Source: Sulfitobacter sp. SK011 (GTDB taxonomy: Bacteria > Pseudomonadota > Alphaproteobacteria > Rhodobacterales > Rhodobacteraceae). From it: DNA of 64,000 nucleotides. This document shows positions 1-9,351 of this stretch, in pieces. Within the stretch, counting starts at the first letter, position 1, and every line of letters starts with the position of its first letter. The DNA is taken from assembly GCF_003352065.1 (NCBI RefSeq), contig NZ_CP025803.1, positions 2,769,574 to 2,833,573 of the forward strand, in the 5' to 3' direction. Below the pieces are notes generated by a model that did not search any database, had not been told where the DNA came from, and worked only from the letters and a program-made list of their open reading frames with translations. The translations under genes and the position numbers were made by a program.

Positions 1-591
1 ACTGGCCTTGGCTGTGCCAAGCTCCACATATAGGTTGACGTTGGGTGCCACGTCCCGGTCCAATTTGACCGCCAATTTGGAAAAGTCCGACCCGGCAGCG
101 TCAACGTAATCGTACGACCCTGTCACGCCCAGCGCGGTTGCAAATTCATACCGCGCCATAACACCCAGCATGTCGCCATCCGAAGTGGCCCCATCAACCC
201 GTGCGAGATAGCCTTCAAATTCGAATTGTCCTGCTTCATGACCAGCCTCGATGCCGTAAATATCCGCATCACCGCCCCCATTGGCGTTTTCGTTGGCATA
301 GAACGCACCAAACGATGTCGCGTCATTCACATGATAGATGCCGTGCAAACCCAAGGTGGTGGTGTTCAGCCCCGTGATGTTGAAGTCACTGTATCCCAAA
401 TCGACCTGCGCGCTGATGTTCCTGTTAAAACCCAGCTCAACTGACCCGTCGATGCCAACCCGGCTGACGCTCGTGTCTTCGGTGAACGCGGAATAGGACA
501 GCCCAATGGAGCCACCCGTGACTTCGACCGCATGCGCGGCCTGCATCCACAGGGAAGTTGCGCCGAAAACGGCGAGCGGAAGGATTTTCAT
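1..591 (-). CDS. Outer-membrane porin-like protein (3' part outside window)
   Basis: The reading frame opens at the ATG at 591 and runs off the left edge, so 197 codons are visible and the C-terminal part is missing. The first 22 or so residues look like a signal peptide ending in A-H-A, giving a mature start near VEVTGG. After that come alternating polar and hydrophobic short strands rich in Gly, Asp and aromatic residues, with little helix-forming sequence, as in Rhodobacterales beta-barrel porins. The family fit is by pattern only. It is transcribed divergently from the SDR gene at 822. A different beta-barrel or autotransporter-like outer-membrane protein cannot be excluded. Confidence 0.7.
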   Translation of the reverse strand, partial: MKILPLAVFGATSLWMQAAHAVEVTGGSIGLSYSAFTEDTSVSRVGIDGSVELGFNRNISAQVDLGYSDFNITGLNTTTLGLHGIYHVNDATSFGAFYANENANGGGDADIYGIEAGHEAGQFEFEGYLARVDGATSDGDMLGVMARYEFATALGVTGSYDYVDAAGSDFSKLAVKLDRDVAPNVNLYVELGTAKAS

Positions 592-821
592 TTTTACTGC
601 TCCAATACGGGTTTTTAAAACTGGCCCTGTTTTCAGGTTGCCGTGATGGACATGCTATCTTTCTCAAATCAAAAGAACAATCTGGAATTGTGCCCGCCGC
701 ATCAGATTGTCGTTAAAGAGCAGCAAGATTGCGATAAAGCGCGTCTCCAGCACCTGAAAACGATCTCTTGCACCTTGGCCCGCTAAGGGCCAGCATCAGG
801 CCATTCAAAGGGAGGCTATGT

Positions 822-1574
822 ATGTATCTGCAAGGCAAACACGCGCTTGTCACCGGCGGCGGGACCGGCATCGGTCTGGCCATCGCGCAGGATCTTGCGG
901 CCAAAGGCGCGCAGGTGACAATCACCGGGCGGCGTCAGGCGGTCCTGGATGAGGTCGCCACCGACGGGATATCCGGCTTGACGATGGATGTGCGGGATGA
1001 GCAAAGCGTCACTGACGCCATTGCTGCCGCGGTCGCGGCCCGGGGTCCGGTTCAGATATGCATCGCCAACGCGGGCATCGCCGAAGGTAAATCCCTGCAC
1101 AAGACCGACATGGCGTTCTGGCGCAACATGATGGCAACCAATCTGGATGGGGCGTTTCTGACCATCCGTGAAAGCCTGAAAACCATGCGCCAGACCGATT
1201 GGGGCCGGGTCATTGGCGTGTCTTCCATGGCAGGATTACGGGGCCTGCCGGGGGCCGCCTGCTATTCTGCGTCAAAGCACGGGATGATCGGGCTGATCCG
1301 GTCGCTGAGCGAGGATTACATGGGGTCTGCTTTTACGTTTAACGCGCTCTGCCCCGGTTATGTGGACACCCCCATCGTGACACGCAACACAACCTCTATC
1401 GCTGAACGTGCCGGTGTGACCGAAGACAAGGCCCGCGACATGATGATCAAGGCCAACCGCCACCAGCGCCTGATTGAACCCAGCGAAGTTGCCGCCGCCG
1501 CCGCGTGGTTGATCGGACCCGGATCAGGCAGCATCAATGGCCAATGCATCGAGATTGCGGGCGGGCAGATGTGA
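822..1574 (+). CDS. SDR-family NAD(P)-dependent oxidoreductase
   Basis: A 250-aa classical short-chain dehydrogenase. The cofactor motif TGGGTGIG is at residues 11-18, the NAG strand at 83-85, catalytic Ser near 134-135, and the YxxxK pair at Tyr148/Lys152 (YSASK). The length is the usual one for 3-oxoacyl-ACP/acetoacetyl-CoA reductase or 3-hydroxybutyrate dehydrogenase-like enzymes, but the substrate cannot be read from sequence. I chose the ATG at 822 because GGAGG at 811-815 sits 6 nt upstream; an in-frame upstream start at 768 would add 18 residues that do not fit the fold. It stands alone, divergent from the porin gene. Confidence 0.88.
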   Translation: MYLQGKHALVTGGGTGIGLAIAQDLAAKGAQVTITGRRQAVLDEVATDGISGLTMDVRDEQSVTDAIAAAVAARGPVQICIANAGIAEGKSLHKTDMAFWRNMMATNLDGAFLTIRESLKTMRQTDWGRVIGVSSMAGLRGLPGAACYSASKHGMIGLIRSLSEDYMGSAFTFNALCPGYVDTPIVTRNTTSIAERAGVTEDKARDMMIKANRHQRLIEPSEVAAAAAWLIGPGSGSINGQCIEIAGGQM

Positions 1575-1644
1575 CGTCATGAGGGGCGGCACCTGTGGCA
1601 TCCGTTAAATGCGCGTTAACCACCCAGACCCTACCTTCGTGCTC

Positions 1645-2214
1645 ATGTCAGACCAAATTCCCAGACGCTGCCCCGGTGGCACCTTCTTTTTCACGATCCG
1701 CCTTGCGGACCGCAGCAGTGACCTGCTGATCCGGCACATTGCGCACCTGCGCACCGCCATGCGCGAAACAAAGCTGCGCCATGCCTTCCAGATCGACGCA
1801 ATCTGCGTATTGCCCTCTGTGATCCACACAATCTGGACCTTGCCAGAGGGCGAAACCGGCTATGCGAATCGCATCCGCATGTTCAAATCCAGGTTTTCAC
1901 GCAGCCAGCCGATGCCTGCCCATCGCACCCTGCATCAAATCCAACGTGGTGAAAAAGGCATCTGGCAACGTCGCCATTGGGAACATCAGATCAACGACAG
2001 CCTGGACTTTGCCCGCCACCGCGATCTGGTCTATCTCAGCCCGGTCCACGCGGGTCTTTGTGAAACTCCGCAAGACTGGCCCCACACGTCACTGCACCGA
2101 GATATGGCCACCGGGGTTCGGGCACCCGACCCGATCGGCTACGGTGCAGCACGATTGAACCATATGCCGCCTCCTCCCCATCGCTACCGCGACGATATTC
2201 AGCGCGCCATGTGA
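1645..2214 (+). CDS. Degenerate REP-associated tyrosine transposase (RAYT)-like protein
   Basis: About 189 aa from the ATG at 1645 (an upstream ATG at 1609 is possible; neither has a clear ribosome site). Landmarks of the TnpA-REP / Y1 transposase family are present: PGGTFFFT near the N-terminus, the IDAI.VLP strand, TLPEG, and GIWQRRHWEHQI followed by a DW..TS.H segment. The two catalytic elements look broken. The expected H-x-H after VLP reads SVIH, so the first His is Val. The segment normally like Y-I-x-x-N-P-V reads LVYLSPV, so the Tyr position is Leu and Asn is Ser. It may be a domesticated or dead RAYT. No REP repeats were seen nearby. Confidence 0.72.
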   Translation: MSDQIPRRCPGGTFFFTIRLADRSSDLLIRHIAHLRTAMRETKLRHAFQIDAICVLPSVIHTIWTLPEGETGYANRIRMFKSRFSRSQPMPAHRTLHQIQRGEKGIWQRRHWEHQINDSLDFARHRDLVYLSPVHAGLCETPQDWPHTSLHRDMATGVRAPDPIGYGAARLNHMPPPPHRYRDDIQRAM

Positions 2215-2237
2215 CGTATGCGCCACCGCTATGGCAA

Positions 2238-3014
2238 TCAGACAGCTTTGAGCGCAGGCACGTCAGTCTTTGCCGTCCATCCGCGAACCGCATCGCCAAA
2301 ACGCTCAAACAGGGGGCGTGACACCGGATCATTTGCCGCATCCCATTCAGGATGCCATTGCACCGCCAGCGTAAAGCCCAGAGCACCTTTGACATAAATC
2401 GCTTCTGGCGTGCCGTCCTCGGCGTGCCCGTCAACCACGATGCGCATCCCCGGTTCTTTGATACCCTGCCCGTGCAGCGTATTGGTGCGCACGATCTGCG
2501 CGCCCATGACATCATGAAACACGCCCCCCTGCGCAAAGGTCACATCATGGCGCAGCTCAAATTTCTCTTCCAGCGACCCATCGGGGGGCATCCGGTGGTT
2601 CATCCGGCCCGGCAGATCGCGAATTTCGGGATAGAGCGTGCCACCCATGGCGACATTCACCTCCTGAAAGCCGCGGCAAATTCCCAAGAACGGCTGTCCC
2701 CGCTCGACGCAGGCGCGCACCAGCGGCAATGCAATGGCATCACGCGCCCGGTCAAATTCACCATGGGCTGCGGTTTCGGCCTCGCCGTATTCTTCGGGAT
2801 GCACATTGGGTCGCCCGCCGGTCAGCAAGAAACCGTCGCAGATGTCCAGCAACTCGGCCACGCTCACGTGGCGCGGATCGCTGGGAATGATCAGGGGAAC
2901 ACAACCTGACACTTCGGATATTGCATCCGAATTCATCTGCCCGCCAGCATGAACGGGATATTGGTCATTCAAAAGATATGAATTTCCAATAATTCCGACG
3001 ATAGGTCGCGCCAT
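2238..3014 (-). CDS. Class I glutamine-amidotransferase-like hydrolase (peptidase C26, PuuD-like)
   Basis: 258 aa. The triad of the class I amidotransferase fold is visible: nucleophilic Cys in LGICRG, with the His and Glu in QWHPEWDA near the C-terminus. A Gly-rich LLTGG loop forms the oxyanion region. This is the peptidase C26 family, whose best-known member PuuD hydrolyses gamma-glutamyl-GABA in putrescine degradation. The substrate here is unproven. The ATG at 3014 has GGTGAG just upstream. It lies downstream of glcG on the same strand, about 70 bp away, and may be co-transcribed with glcB-glcG. No polyamine genes are nearby, so a PuuD role is only a family-based guess. Confidence 0.82.
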   Translation of the reverse strand: MARPIVGIIGNSYLLNDQYPVHAGGQMNSDAISEVSGCVPLIIPSDPRHVSVAELLDICDGFLLTGGRPNVHPEEYGEAETAAHGEFDRARDAIALPLVRACVERGQPFLGICRGFQEVNVAMGGTLYPEIRDLPGRMNHRMPPDGSLEEKFELRHDVTFAQGGVFHDVMGAQIVRTNTLHGQGIKEPGMRIVVDGHAEDGTPEAIYVKGALGFTLAVQWHPEWDAANDPVSRPLFERFGDAVRGWTAKTDVPALKAV

Positions 3015-3083
3015 AACTCACCTTATCCCAGTCTTTTTGGCAGATGATACGCTCAGAAATCTGCCACCTCAACCGGGCAACGC

Positions 3084-3509
3084 TTAAATCTCTCCGATGA
3101 CACCCGCCGCCTCGATGCCCGCCATGGCCGCAATCGCGTCATTGCCCGACGTATCGCCCGTCACACCCACGGCACCAATGACCTGGTTTTTCTTATCGCG
3201 CAGTAACACGCCCCCCGGCACCGGGATCACCTGGCCACCAAAAACACCGTTAACGGCGGCCATGAAATACGCCTGTTCATCAGCGCGCTTCATCTGGGCG
3301 GTGCCGGCCATGCCAAGCATGACCGCACCGTATGCCTTGCCATGGGCAATCGCAAAACGACCGGGAGACGCCCCATCTTCGCGCTCAAACGCCTGCACAT
3401 GGCCGCCTGCGTCCAGCACCACAACAGACAGAGGTTTCAGCTCCATCTCGCGGCCTTTCTTCAAGGTATTCCGGATAATCGTGCGGGCTTTGTTGAGCGA
3501 TAGTGCCAT
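3084..3509 (-). CDS. glcG: GlcG/HbpS family protein (DUF336)
   Basis: 141 aa from the ATG at 3509, chosen because AAGGAA lies 7 nt upstream; a longer frame from 3563 lacks such a site. The sequence has the family features: an N-terminal helix (ALSLNKARTIIRN), VVVLDAGGHVQAFEREDGA, a central FGGQVIPVPGGV turn and GAVGVTGD followed by a C-terminal helix. GlcG proteins are small, function-uncertain partners of glycolate/malate synthase operons; HbpS members bind heme. It lies 86 bp downstream of glcB on the same strand, the classic glc neighbourhood, which supports the name over a stand-alone HbpS sensor. Confidence 0.85.
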   Translation of the reverse strand: MALSLNKARTIIRNTLKKGREMELKPLSVVVLDAGGHVQAFEREDGASPGRFAIAHGKAYGAVMLGMAGTAQMKRADEQAYFMAAVNGVFGGQVIPVPGGVLLRDKKNQVIGAVGVTGDTSGNDAIAAMAGIEAAGVIGEI

Positions 3510-3595
3510 GAAAATTTCCTTTATGTCCCTGTTGATATTCTGCGCGTCGAAGGCGTGGGGCAAGAGGCCCTCACACCCACATGGTCAGGCAAGCG

Positions 3596-5746
3596 TCAGC
3601 CCGCTGCGGCTTTCAGTTCAAGACGCCGCGCGTGCAAAACAGGCTCAGTGTATCCCGACGGCTGCTCGCGCCCCTTGAGAACCAGATCACAGGCCGCCTG
3701 AAACGCGATGCCGTCAAATCCCGGTGCCATTGGCGTATAAAGCGGATCACCGGCATTCTGGCGGTCCACAACTGCGGCCATCTTTTTCAGTCCGGCCAGT
3801 ACTTGGTCTTCGCTGATCACACCATGATGCAACCAGTTTGCCAATGCCTGCGCCGAAATGCGGCATGTTGCGCGGTCCTCCATCAGTGCAACATCATGGA
3901 TGTCGGGCACCTTGGAACACCCCACACCCTGATCAATCCAGCGCACCACATATCCCAGAATGCCTTGGGCGTTATTTTCAATCTCGCGGGTAATTTCGGC
4001 CTCAGAAAGGTTGCGTCCGGCCATCACCGGTATCGTCAGCAGATCCGCCAATGTGCCACGCGCACCGCCCTCTTTGATCTCTTCCTGACGGGCCAGCACG
4101 TCAACCTGGTGGTAATGCGTGGCGTGCAATGTGGCCGCGGTTGGTGACGGCACCCAGGCGCAATTGGCACCAGATTTTGGGTGGCCGATCTTTGTTTTCA
4201 GCATATCTTCCATAAGGTCGGGCATCGCCCACATGCCTTTGCCGATCTGCGCCCGCCCCTGCAACCCGCAGGCAAGGCCGATATCGACATTGCGATCCTC
4301 ATAGGCTGCAATCCACGCGGTGTTCTTCATGTCGCCTTTCGGCACCATCGGTCCGGCTTCCATAGAGGTATGAATTTCATCCCCCGTCCGGTCCAGAAAC
4401 CCTGTGTTGATAAAGGCGACCCGGTGCTTTGCGGCGCGAATGCATTCAGCCAGATTGGCCGAGGTGCGCCGTTCTTCGTCCATGATACCCAGCTTGACCG
4501 TGTTCTGTGGCAGGCCCAATGCGGTCTCAACATGCGTGAATATCTCGTCAGCAAAGGCGACCTCTTCGGGACCATGCATTTTCGGTTTGACGACATAGAC
4601 GCTGCCGGTGACCGAATTGCCGCCCTCGCGCTGCAGATCGTGCATCGCAATCAGTGTGGTGATCATCGCATCCATCAGGCCTTCGCCCACTTCCGCCCCA
4701 TCGCGGTCCAGCACCGCCGGATTGGTCATCAAATGCCCGACATTTCGGATCAACATCAACGACCGCCCCTTAAGCGTCACCGCGTCACCGTCCGGTCCTT
4801 CATAGACGCGATCGGTGTTCATCACCCGCGTCAGGGTTTTTCCGCCCTTTTCAAAGGTTTCCGTCAGATCGCCTTTCATGAGGCCCAACCAGTTGCTATA
4901 GGCCACAACTTTGTCTTCGGCATCGACGGCTGCAACGCTGTCTTCGCAATCCATGATCGTGGACATCGCCGATTCCAGCGTGATGTCTGAGACATGCGCA
5001 GGATCGTCCTTGCCAATCGGATGATCTGAGTTCACATGAATATCGATGTGCAGCCCATTGTTTTTCAACAAGATACTTGTCGGTGCCTCGGCAGCGCCCT
5101 GAAACCCTACAAACTGTGATGAGACAGCAAGCGGAACACCGTCCCCCACGGCGGCAATCAATTTGCCATCCTCAATGCGGTATCCTTCGGCAGACACATG
5201 CGACCCGACGGCGAGCGGTGCCACCTCGTCCAGAAATGCCTTTGCCTTTGCAACGACCCGCAAACCCCGCGCCGCATCATACCCTTTGCCGCTCGGCAGA
5301 TCGCCCAGCGCATCAGTCCCATAAAGCGCATCATAAAGGCTGCCCCAACGGGCGTTCGCCGCATTCAGCGCAAACCGGGCATTTGTGATCGGAACAACAA
5401 GCTGTGGTCCCGGCACCTGTGCAATCTCGGGATCGACATTTTCGGTTTCAATCTCGAACGCCGGTCCTTCGGGGATCAGATAGCCGATCTCACGCAGAAA
5501 CGCGGTATAGCTTTCCGCATCATGATCCTGACCTCTGTGCTGCACGTGCCAGCTGTCGACCTGCTTTTGAATGTATTCACGTTTGGCCAGCAGAGCGAGA
5601 TTTTTGGGGCCGAGCTCATGGACAAGTCTGGAAAACTGCGTCCAAAAGACGTCTGCGGCGACGCCCGTCCCGGGAAGGGCCTTTTTCTCTAGGAAATCAA
5701 CAAGCTGCAGATCAACCTGCAAGCCATCTTTATCAACTCTTGTCAT
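3596..5746 (-). CDS. glcB: Malate synthase G
   Basis: Condenses glyoxylate with acetyl-CoA to malate, allowing growth on C2 compounds. It is 716 aa, the normal length of the monomeric G isoform (the A isoform is about 530 aa). Recognisable blocks include [56 protein letters not shown] and the late [18 protein letters not shown] region. The start at 5746 has GAGGGG upstream with 6-nt spacing, preferred over an in-frame ATG at 5764. glcG follows. A promoter overlapped by an inverted repeat lies at 5817-5844, suggesting regulation by a GntR-type or similar repressor. Confidence 0.97.
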   Translation of the reverse strand: MTRVDKDGLQVDLQLVDFLEKKALPGTGVAADVFWTQFSRLVHELGPKNLALLAKREYIQKQVDSWHVQHRGQDHDAESYTAFLREIGYLIPEGPAFEIETENVDPEIAQVPGPQLVVPITNARFALNAANARWGSLYDALYGTDALGDLPSGKGYDAARGLRVVAKAKAFLDEVAPLAVGSHVSAEGYRIEDGKLIAAVGDGVPLAVSSQFVGFQGAAEAPTSILLKNNGLHIDIHVNSDHPIGKDDPAHVSDITLESAMSTIMDCEDSVAAVDAEDKVVAYSNWLGLMKGDLTETFEKGGKTLTRVMNTDRVYEGPDGDAVTLKGRSLMLIRNVGHLMTNPAVLDRDGAEVGEGLMDAMITTLIAMHDLQREGGNSVTGSVYVVKPKMHGPEEVAFADEIFTHVETALGLPQNTVKLGIMDEERRTSANLAECIRAAKHRVAFINTGFLDRTGDEIHTSMEAGPMVPKGDMKNTAWIAAYEDRNVDIGLACGLQGRAQIGKGMWAMPDLMEDMLKTKIGHPKSGANCAWVPSPTAATLHATHYHQVDVLARQEEIKEGGARGTLADLLTIPVMAGRNLSEAEITREIENNAQGILGYVVRWIDQGVGCSKVPDIHDVALMEDRATCRISAQALANWLHHGVISEDQVLAGLKKMAAVVDRQNAGDPLYTPMAPGFDGIAFQAACDLVLKGREQPSGYTEPVLHARRLELKAAAG

Positions 5747-5816
5747 TATTCGCCCCTCAGACATCTCGTAAAAGCCAGCCTTAGCGAAGGCTTACCCAGA
5801 AAATTTTGGATGATCA

Positions 5817-5844
5817 AGCATAACTGGTAAAAACTTATTACCAA
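5817..5844 (-). promoter_or_regulatory. glcB promoter overlapped by a TGGTAA-N7-TTACCA operator
   Basis: On the minus strand TTGGTA (5844-5839) and TATGCT (5822-5817) are spaced 16 bp, a plausible sigma-70 -35/-10 pair about 70 bp before glcB. The inverted repeat TGGTAA / TTACCA (5825-5830 and 5838-5843, 7-bp spacer) covers the -35 and spacer, so a bound dimer would block polymerase. GntR/FCD regulators such as PdhR and GlcC often bind TGGT...ACCA. A second small hairpin (AGCCTT-AGCG-AAGGCT, 5777-5792) would lie in the leader. The regulator is not in this window. Confidence 0.5.
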
Positions 5845-5900
5845 TTTTCGCATGTAAGGTGAATTGGACTGCTCAGCATTGCCGCCACTGTCACTGGTAC

Positions 5901-5934
5901 AAAAAAGAAAGTGCGGCGGCCAATGGCCCCGCAC
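5901..5934 (-). terminator. Rho-independent terminator of the 65-aa membrane protein gene
   Basis: Read on the minus strand, GTGCGG pairs with CCGCAC (5934-5929 with 5916-5911), extended by an inner GGCC/GGCC pair with a 3-nt loop and one bulge. It is followed directly by a U-rich tract (5910-5901). It lies 26 bp beyond the stop codon at 5960. Confidence 0.82.
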
Positions 5935-5959
5935 CTTTCTTTCAATCATCGCAATATGC

Positions 5960-6157
5960 TTAGTTGCCGACAGTCGTATCCACAGTCGGTGTGCTCTCGA
6001 TCACCGCTTCGGTCTCTGCCTCGTCACTTTGTAGGACGGTGTAGAACACCAGACCAATAAGCATCAGGGCAGCGAAAACGATCACACCCTTCATCCCCAG
6101 TAGCGGGGCCTTGTGACGGTCTTTTTGCTTTTCAACGTTCGTATCGGGAGCTGACAT
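5960..6157 (-). CDS. Small single-pass membrane protein, unknown function
   Basis: 65 aa. A charged cytoplasmic-looking N-terminus (about 20 residues with several Lys) is followed by one hydrophobic segment at roughly residues 23-43, then an acidic, Thr/Glu-rich tail. AGGAGA sits just upstream of the ATG at 6157 and a good terminator follows the stop, so it looks like a real monocistronic gene. It is divergent from pepN. No family was recognised. Confidence 0.65.
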   Translation of the reverse strand: MSAPDTNVEKQKDRHKAPLLGMKGVIVFAALMLIGLVFYTVLQSDEAETEAVIESTPTVDTTVGN

Positions 6158-6264
6158 ATTCTTCTCCTATCTCGTGTTTCATTCAGTTGGGAACCCTGCT
6201 TGCGGGTCCATTGCTACGGACATAACGTATGGCCAACAAGTTCGTTCCAAGTTGAGGTTCCGCG

Positions 6265-8817
6265 ATGCGTGATGCTGCCCCCCATACCATTTATCTGGCC
6301 GATTATTCCCCATTTGGCTTCGTAGTGGACGATGTCAAGCTGACCTTTGATCTGGACCCCCATCACACCCGCGTCAAAAGCCGCATCGCGTTTCGCCCCA
6401 ATCCCGATGCCAAGGACAACACGTTCTTTCTGCACGGTGAAATGCTCAAACTCATCAGTGCGGCCATTGATGGCGCACCTGTCACCCCCACGCTCACCGA
6501 TGCGGGGCTGACCTGCCCCGTGCCGAACGCGCCGTTCATCTGGGAGGCCGAGGTTGAGATTGACCCAAAAGGCAACACAGCACTTGAGGGGCTTTATATG
6601 TCGAACGGCATGTATTGCACTCAATGTGAGGCCGAAGGATTTCGCAAGATCACCTATTACCCCGACCGCCCCGATGTGATGGCGACCTTTGGCGTCACCA
6701 TCAACGGCCCGCATCCTGTGTTGCTGTCCAACGGCAATCTCGCGGTCTCTGACATTCACCATGCCGAATGGCATGACCCATGGCCCAAACCGGCCTATCT
6801 CTTTGCGCTGGTGGCCGGCGAACTGGTCGCCCACTCCGATCATTTCACCACCATGAACGGGCGCGAGGTTGAACTGAACCTCTATGTCCGCCCCGGTGAC
6901 GAGGGCAAATGCGCTTTTGGCATGGAAGCGCTGAAAGCGTCGATGAAATGGGACGAGGATGTCTATGGCCGCGAATACGATCTGGCGCTTTTCAATATCG
7001 TGGCTGTGGATGATTTCAACATGGGCGCGATGGAGAACAAGGGGCTGAACGTTTTCAACTCCTCTGCTGTGCTGGCCTCGCCCGAAACCTCGACCGACAC
7101 GAATTTTGAACGGATCGAGGCGATCATCGCGCATGAATATTTCCACAACTGGACCGGCAACCGCATCACCTGCCGTGATTGGTTTCAGTTGTGTCTAAAG
7201 GAAGGCCTGACTGTTTTCCGCGACAGTCAGTTCACCTCGGACATGCGATCAGCCCCGGTCAAGCGCATCTCGGATGTCATCGATCTGCGCGGGCGTCAGT
7301 TTGCCGAAGATCAAGGCCCACTGGCGCACCCTGTCCGGCCAGAAAGTTTTCAGGAGATCAATAACTTCTACACGGCCACCGTTTATGAAAAAGGGGCCGA
7401 AGTGATTGGCATGCTCAAACGGTTGGTCGGGGATAAGGCTTATGCAAAGGCGCTTGACCTCTATTTCGACCGCCATGATGGCGATGCAGCCACGATCGAG
7501 GACTGGCTCAAGGTATTTGAGGACACCACGGGTCGTGACCTTACACAATTCAAACGCTGGTATTCGCAGGCCGGAACGCCACGGCTTTCTGTCAAAGAAA
7601 GCTTTGAGAACGGCACACTGACGCTGGCGTTCACGCAGTCCACACCGGCCAGCACAGCAACGCCCGATCCGCAGCCGTATGTCATTCCAATTTCCGTGGG
7701 TCTTATTGCGAAAGATGGCAGTGAAGTCGTACCAACAGATATTCTGGAGATGACAAAAGCCGAGCAGAGCTTCACTTTTGACGGGTTGGACGCCGCCCCA
7801 GTTGCATCGATCCTGCGCGGCTTTTCCGCGCCTGTTGTACTGGATCAGCCACTTAGCGACGCGGACCGGGCACATCTGCTTGCCCATGACACGGACCCCT
7901 TCAACCGCTGGGAACAGGGGCGCACACTGGCCCGGCAGGCGCTTCTGGCGATCATCCGAACAGGTGCTGCGCCTGCCGACCGTTACCTTGACGGGCTGCG
8001 TAATGTCGTGACCGATGGCACGCTCGATCCTGCCTACCGCGCGCTGATGCTGGGGCTGCCCAGCCAGTCTGACCTTGCCACAGCCCTTCACGATTCAGGC
8101 GAAACGCCAGATCCGGCGGCAATCTACGATGCGCTCGAAAGCCTGCGAGACATCATCGCCCGCCATTTGGGTGATGACTTGCGCATTCTCTATGACGCGC
8201 ATCAAGTTGAGGAAACCTATCGCCCCGATGCAGAACAATCGGGCAAACGGGCGCTGGCAGGGGCCATGCTCAGCTTGATCTCTCGTCGCGAGGGCGCGGA
8301 ACTGGCAGCGCAGCAATACAAAGCTGCCGATAATATGACACTACAACTCTCCGCGCTCGGCTGCGCGCTGCGCGCGGGCCAGGGCGACGGGCTGTTGCAG
8401 GCGTTCGAGACGCAATGGAAGGACGACCGGCTGGTCATGGACAAATGGTTCGGCCTGCAGGTGCTTGAAGCGGACCCCCAGGACGCCGCTCATGTTGCTG
8501 ATGCCCTGACCCGGCACCCCGATTTCAACTGGAAGAACCCGAACCGGTTCCGCGCCGTTCTGGGCGCGCTGTCCATGCATCATGCCGGGTTCCACCACGC
8601 GAGCGGCAAGGGCTATACCCTGATGGCCGACTGGCTGATCCGGCTTGATCCGGTGAACCCGCAAACCACAGCGCGCATGTGTTCGGCATTTCAGACATGG
8701 GCACGTTATGATGCTGACCGACAGGCAAAGATCGCAGCGCAACTGGACCGCATCCTTGCAACGTCTGAGCTAAGCCCCGACACTACTGAAATGCTGACCC
8801 GCATCAGGGGCGCGTAG
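6265..8817 (+). CDS. pepN: Aminopeptidase N (M1 zinc metallopeptidase)
   Basis: 850 aa, close to the roughly 870 aa of enterobacterial PepN. The substrate-anchoring GAMEN motif is in FNMGAMENKGLN, and the zinc site HExxH-18x-E appears as HEYFHNWTGNR with the downstream Glu in LCLKEGLTVFRD. A catalytic Tyr region (FYTATVYEKGAEV) follows, then the helical C-terminal domain. It releases N-terminal residues from peptides in the cytoplasm. The ATG at 6265 is preceded by GAGG. Two small genes follow tightly (3 bp, then an overlap), so they are probably co-transcribed. Confidence 0.97.
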   Translation: MRDAAPHTIYLADYSPFGFVVDDVKLTFDLDPHHTRVKSRIAFRPNPDAKDNTFFLHGEMLKLISAAIDGAPVTPTLTDAGLTCPVPNAPFIWEAEVEIDPKGNTALEGLYMSNGMYCTQCEAEGFRKITYYPDRPDVMATFGVTINGPHPVLLSNGNLAVSDIHHAEWHDPWPKPAYLFALVAGELVAHSDHFTTMNGREVELNLYVRPGDEGKCAFGMEALKASMKWDEDVYGREYDLALFNIVAVDDFNMGAMENKGLNVFNSSAVLASPETSTDTNFERIEAIIAHEYFHNWTGNRITCRDWFQLCLKEGLTVFRDSQFTSDMRSAPVKRISDVIDLRGRQFAEDQGPLAHPVRPESFQEINNFYTATVYEKGAEVIGMLKRLVGDKAYAKALDLYFDRHDGDAATIEDWLKVFEDTTGRDLTQFKRWYSQAGTPRLSVKESFENGTLTLAFTQSTPASTATPDPQPYVIPISVGLIAKDGSEVVPTDILEMTKAEQSFTFDGLDAAPVASILRGFSAPVVLDQPLSDADRAHLLAHDTDPFNRWEQGRTLARQALLAIIRTGAAPADRYLDGLRNVVTDGTLDPAYRALMLGLPSQSDLATALHDSGETPDPAAIYDALESLRDIIARHLGDDLRILYDAHQVEETYRPDAEQSGKRALAGAMLSLISRREGAELAAQQYKAADNMTLQLSALGCALRAGQGDGLLQAFETQWKDDRLVMDKWFGLQVLEADPQDAAHVADALTRHPDFNWKNPNRFRAVLGALSMHHAGFHHASGKGYTLMADWLIRLDPVNPQTTARMCSAFQTWARYDADRQAKIAAQLDRILATSELSPDTTEMLTRIRGA

Positions 8818-8820
8818 ACC

Positions 8821-9351
8821 ATGCCGTTTCTCATTGCCCTGATCGGCATCGCCATCACCGCCTATATTTGGATGAACCGCGTCAAACGGGGTACCGAAAT
8901 TGCCGGAGAATTGATGGATGCCGCCGGTGACGTGAAAAACGCCGCACGCCGCTTTGGGTTTCGCCGCCGGGCCAACCAGCACCCGGTTGAGGGCATTGAC
9001 GATCCCAAACTCGCCATCGGCGGGCTTGCGGTCGCTTTTCTTGAGATGGACGACCTGCCGACAACAGATGCGCGGGCCCAGATGGATATCTCAATGCGCA
9101 AGCATTTGAACCTTGATGCAGATACAGCGCAGGAAATTGCCATTCTGGGCCGCTGGTTTGTCGAGGAATGCCACGGGCCGGTTCAGGCGTTTCCCCGTCT
9201 GGCGAAAAAGCTGCACAAAATGGATGGCGCATCTTATTTCGATGATCTGATGGCAATTCTGAACGACATGACCCACACCAGCGCAGGCGGTCCAAGCACC
9301 CGGCAAACCAAAGCGCTAAGCGATCTGGCACGGGTCTTTCGGCTGAAATGA
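8821..9351 (+). CDS. Membrane-anchored hypothetical protein, possibly TerB-like
   Basis: 176 aa starting 3 bp after pepN. Residues about 1-17 form one hydrophobic anchor (PFLIALIGIAITAYIWMN). The rest is soluble, with an Arg-rich linker (ARRFGFRRRAN) and then a helical domain (about 55-145) containing acidic spots, EMDD and a D-x-D-T-A-Q-E segment. That layout resembles TerB-like helical domains, but the match is weak. It overlaps the next gene by 4 bp (ATGA), so the two are translationally coupled. Function unknown. Confidence 0.6.
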   Translation: MPFLIALIGIAITAYIWMNRVKRGTEIAGELMDAAGDVKNAARRFGFRRRANQHPVEGIDDPKLAIGGLAVAFLEMDDLPTTDARAQMDISMRKHLNLDADTAQEIAILGRWFVEECHGPVQAFPRLAKKLHKMDGASYFDDLMAILNDMTHTSAGGPSTRQTKALSDLARVFRLK

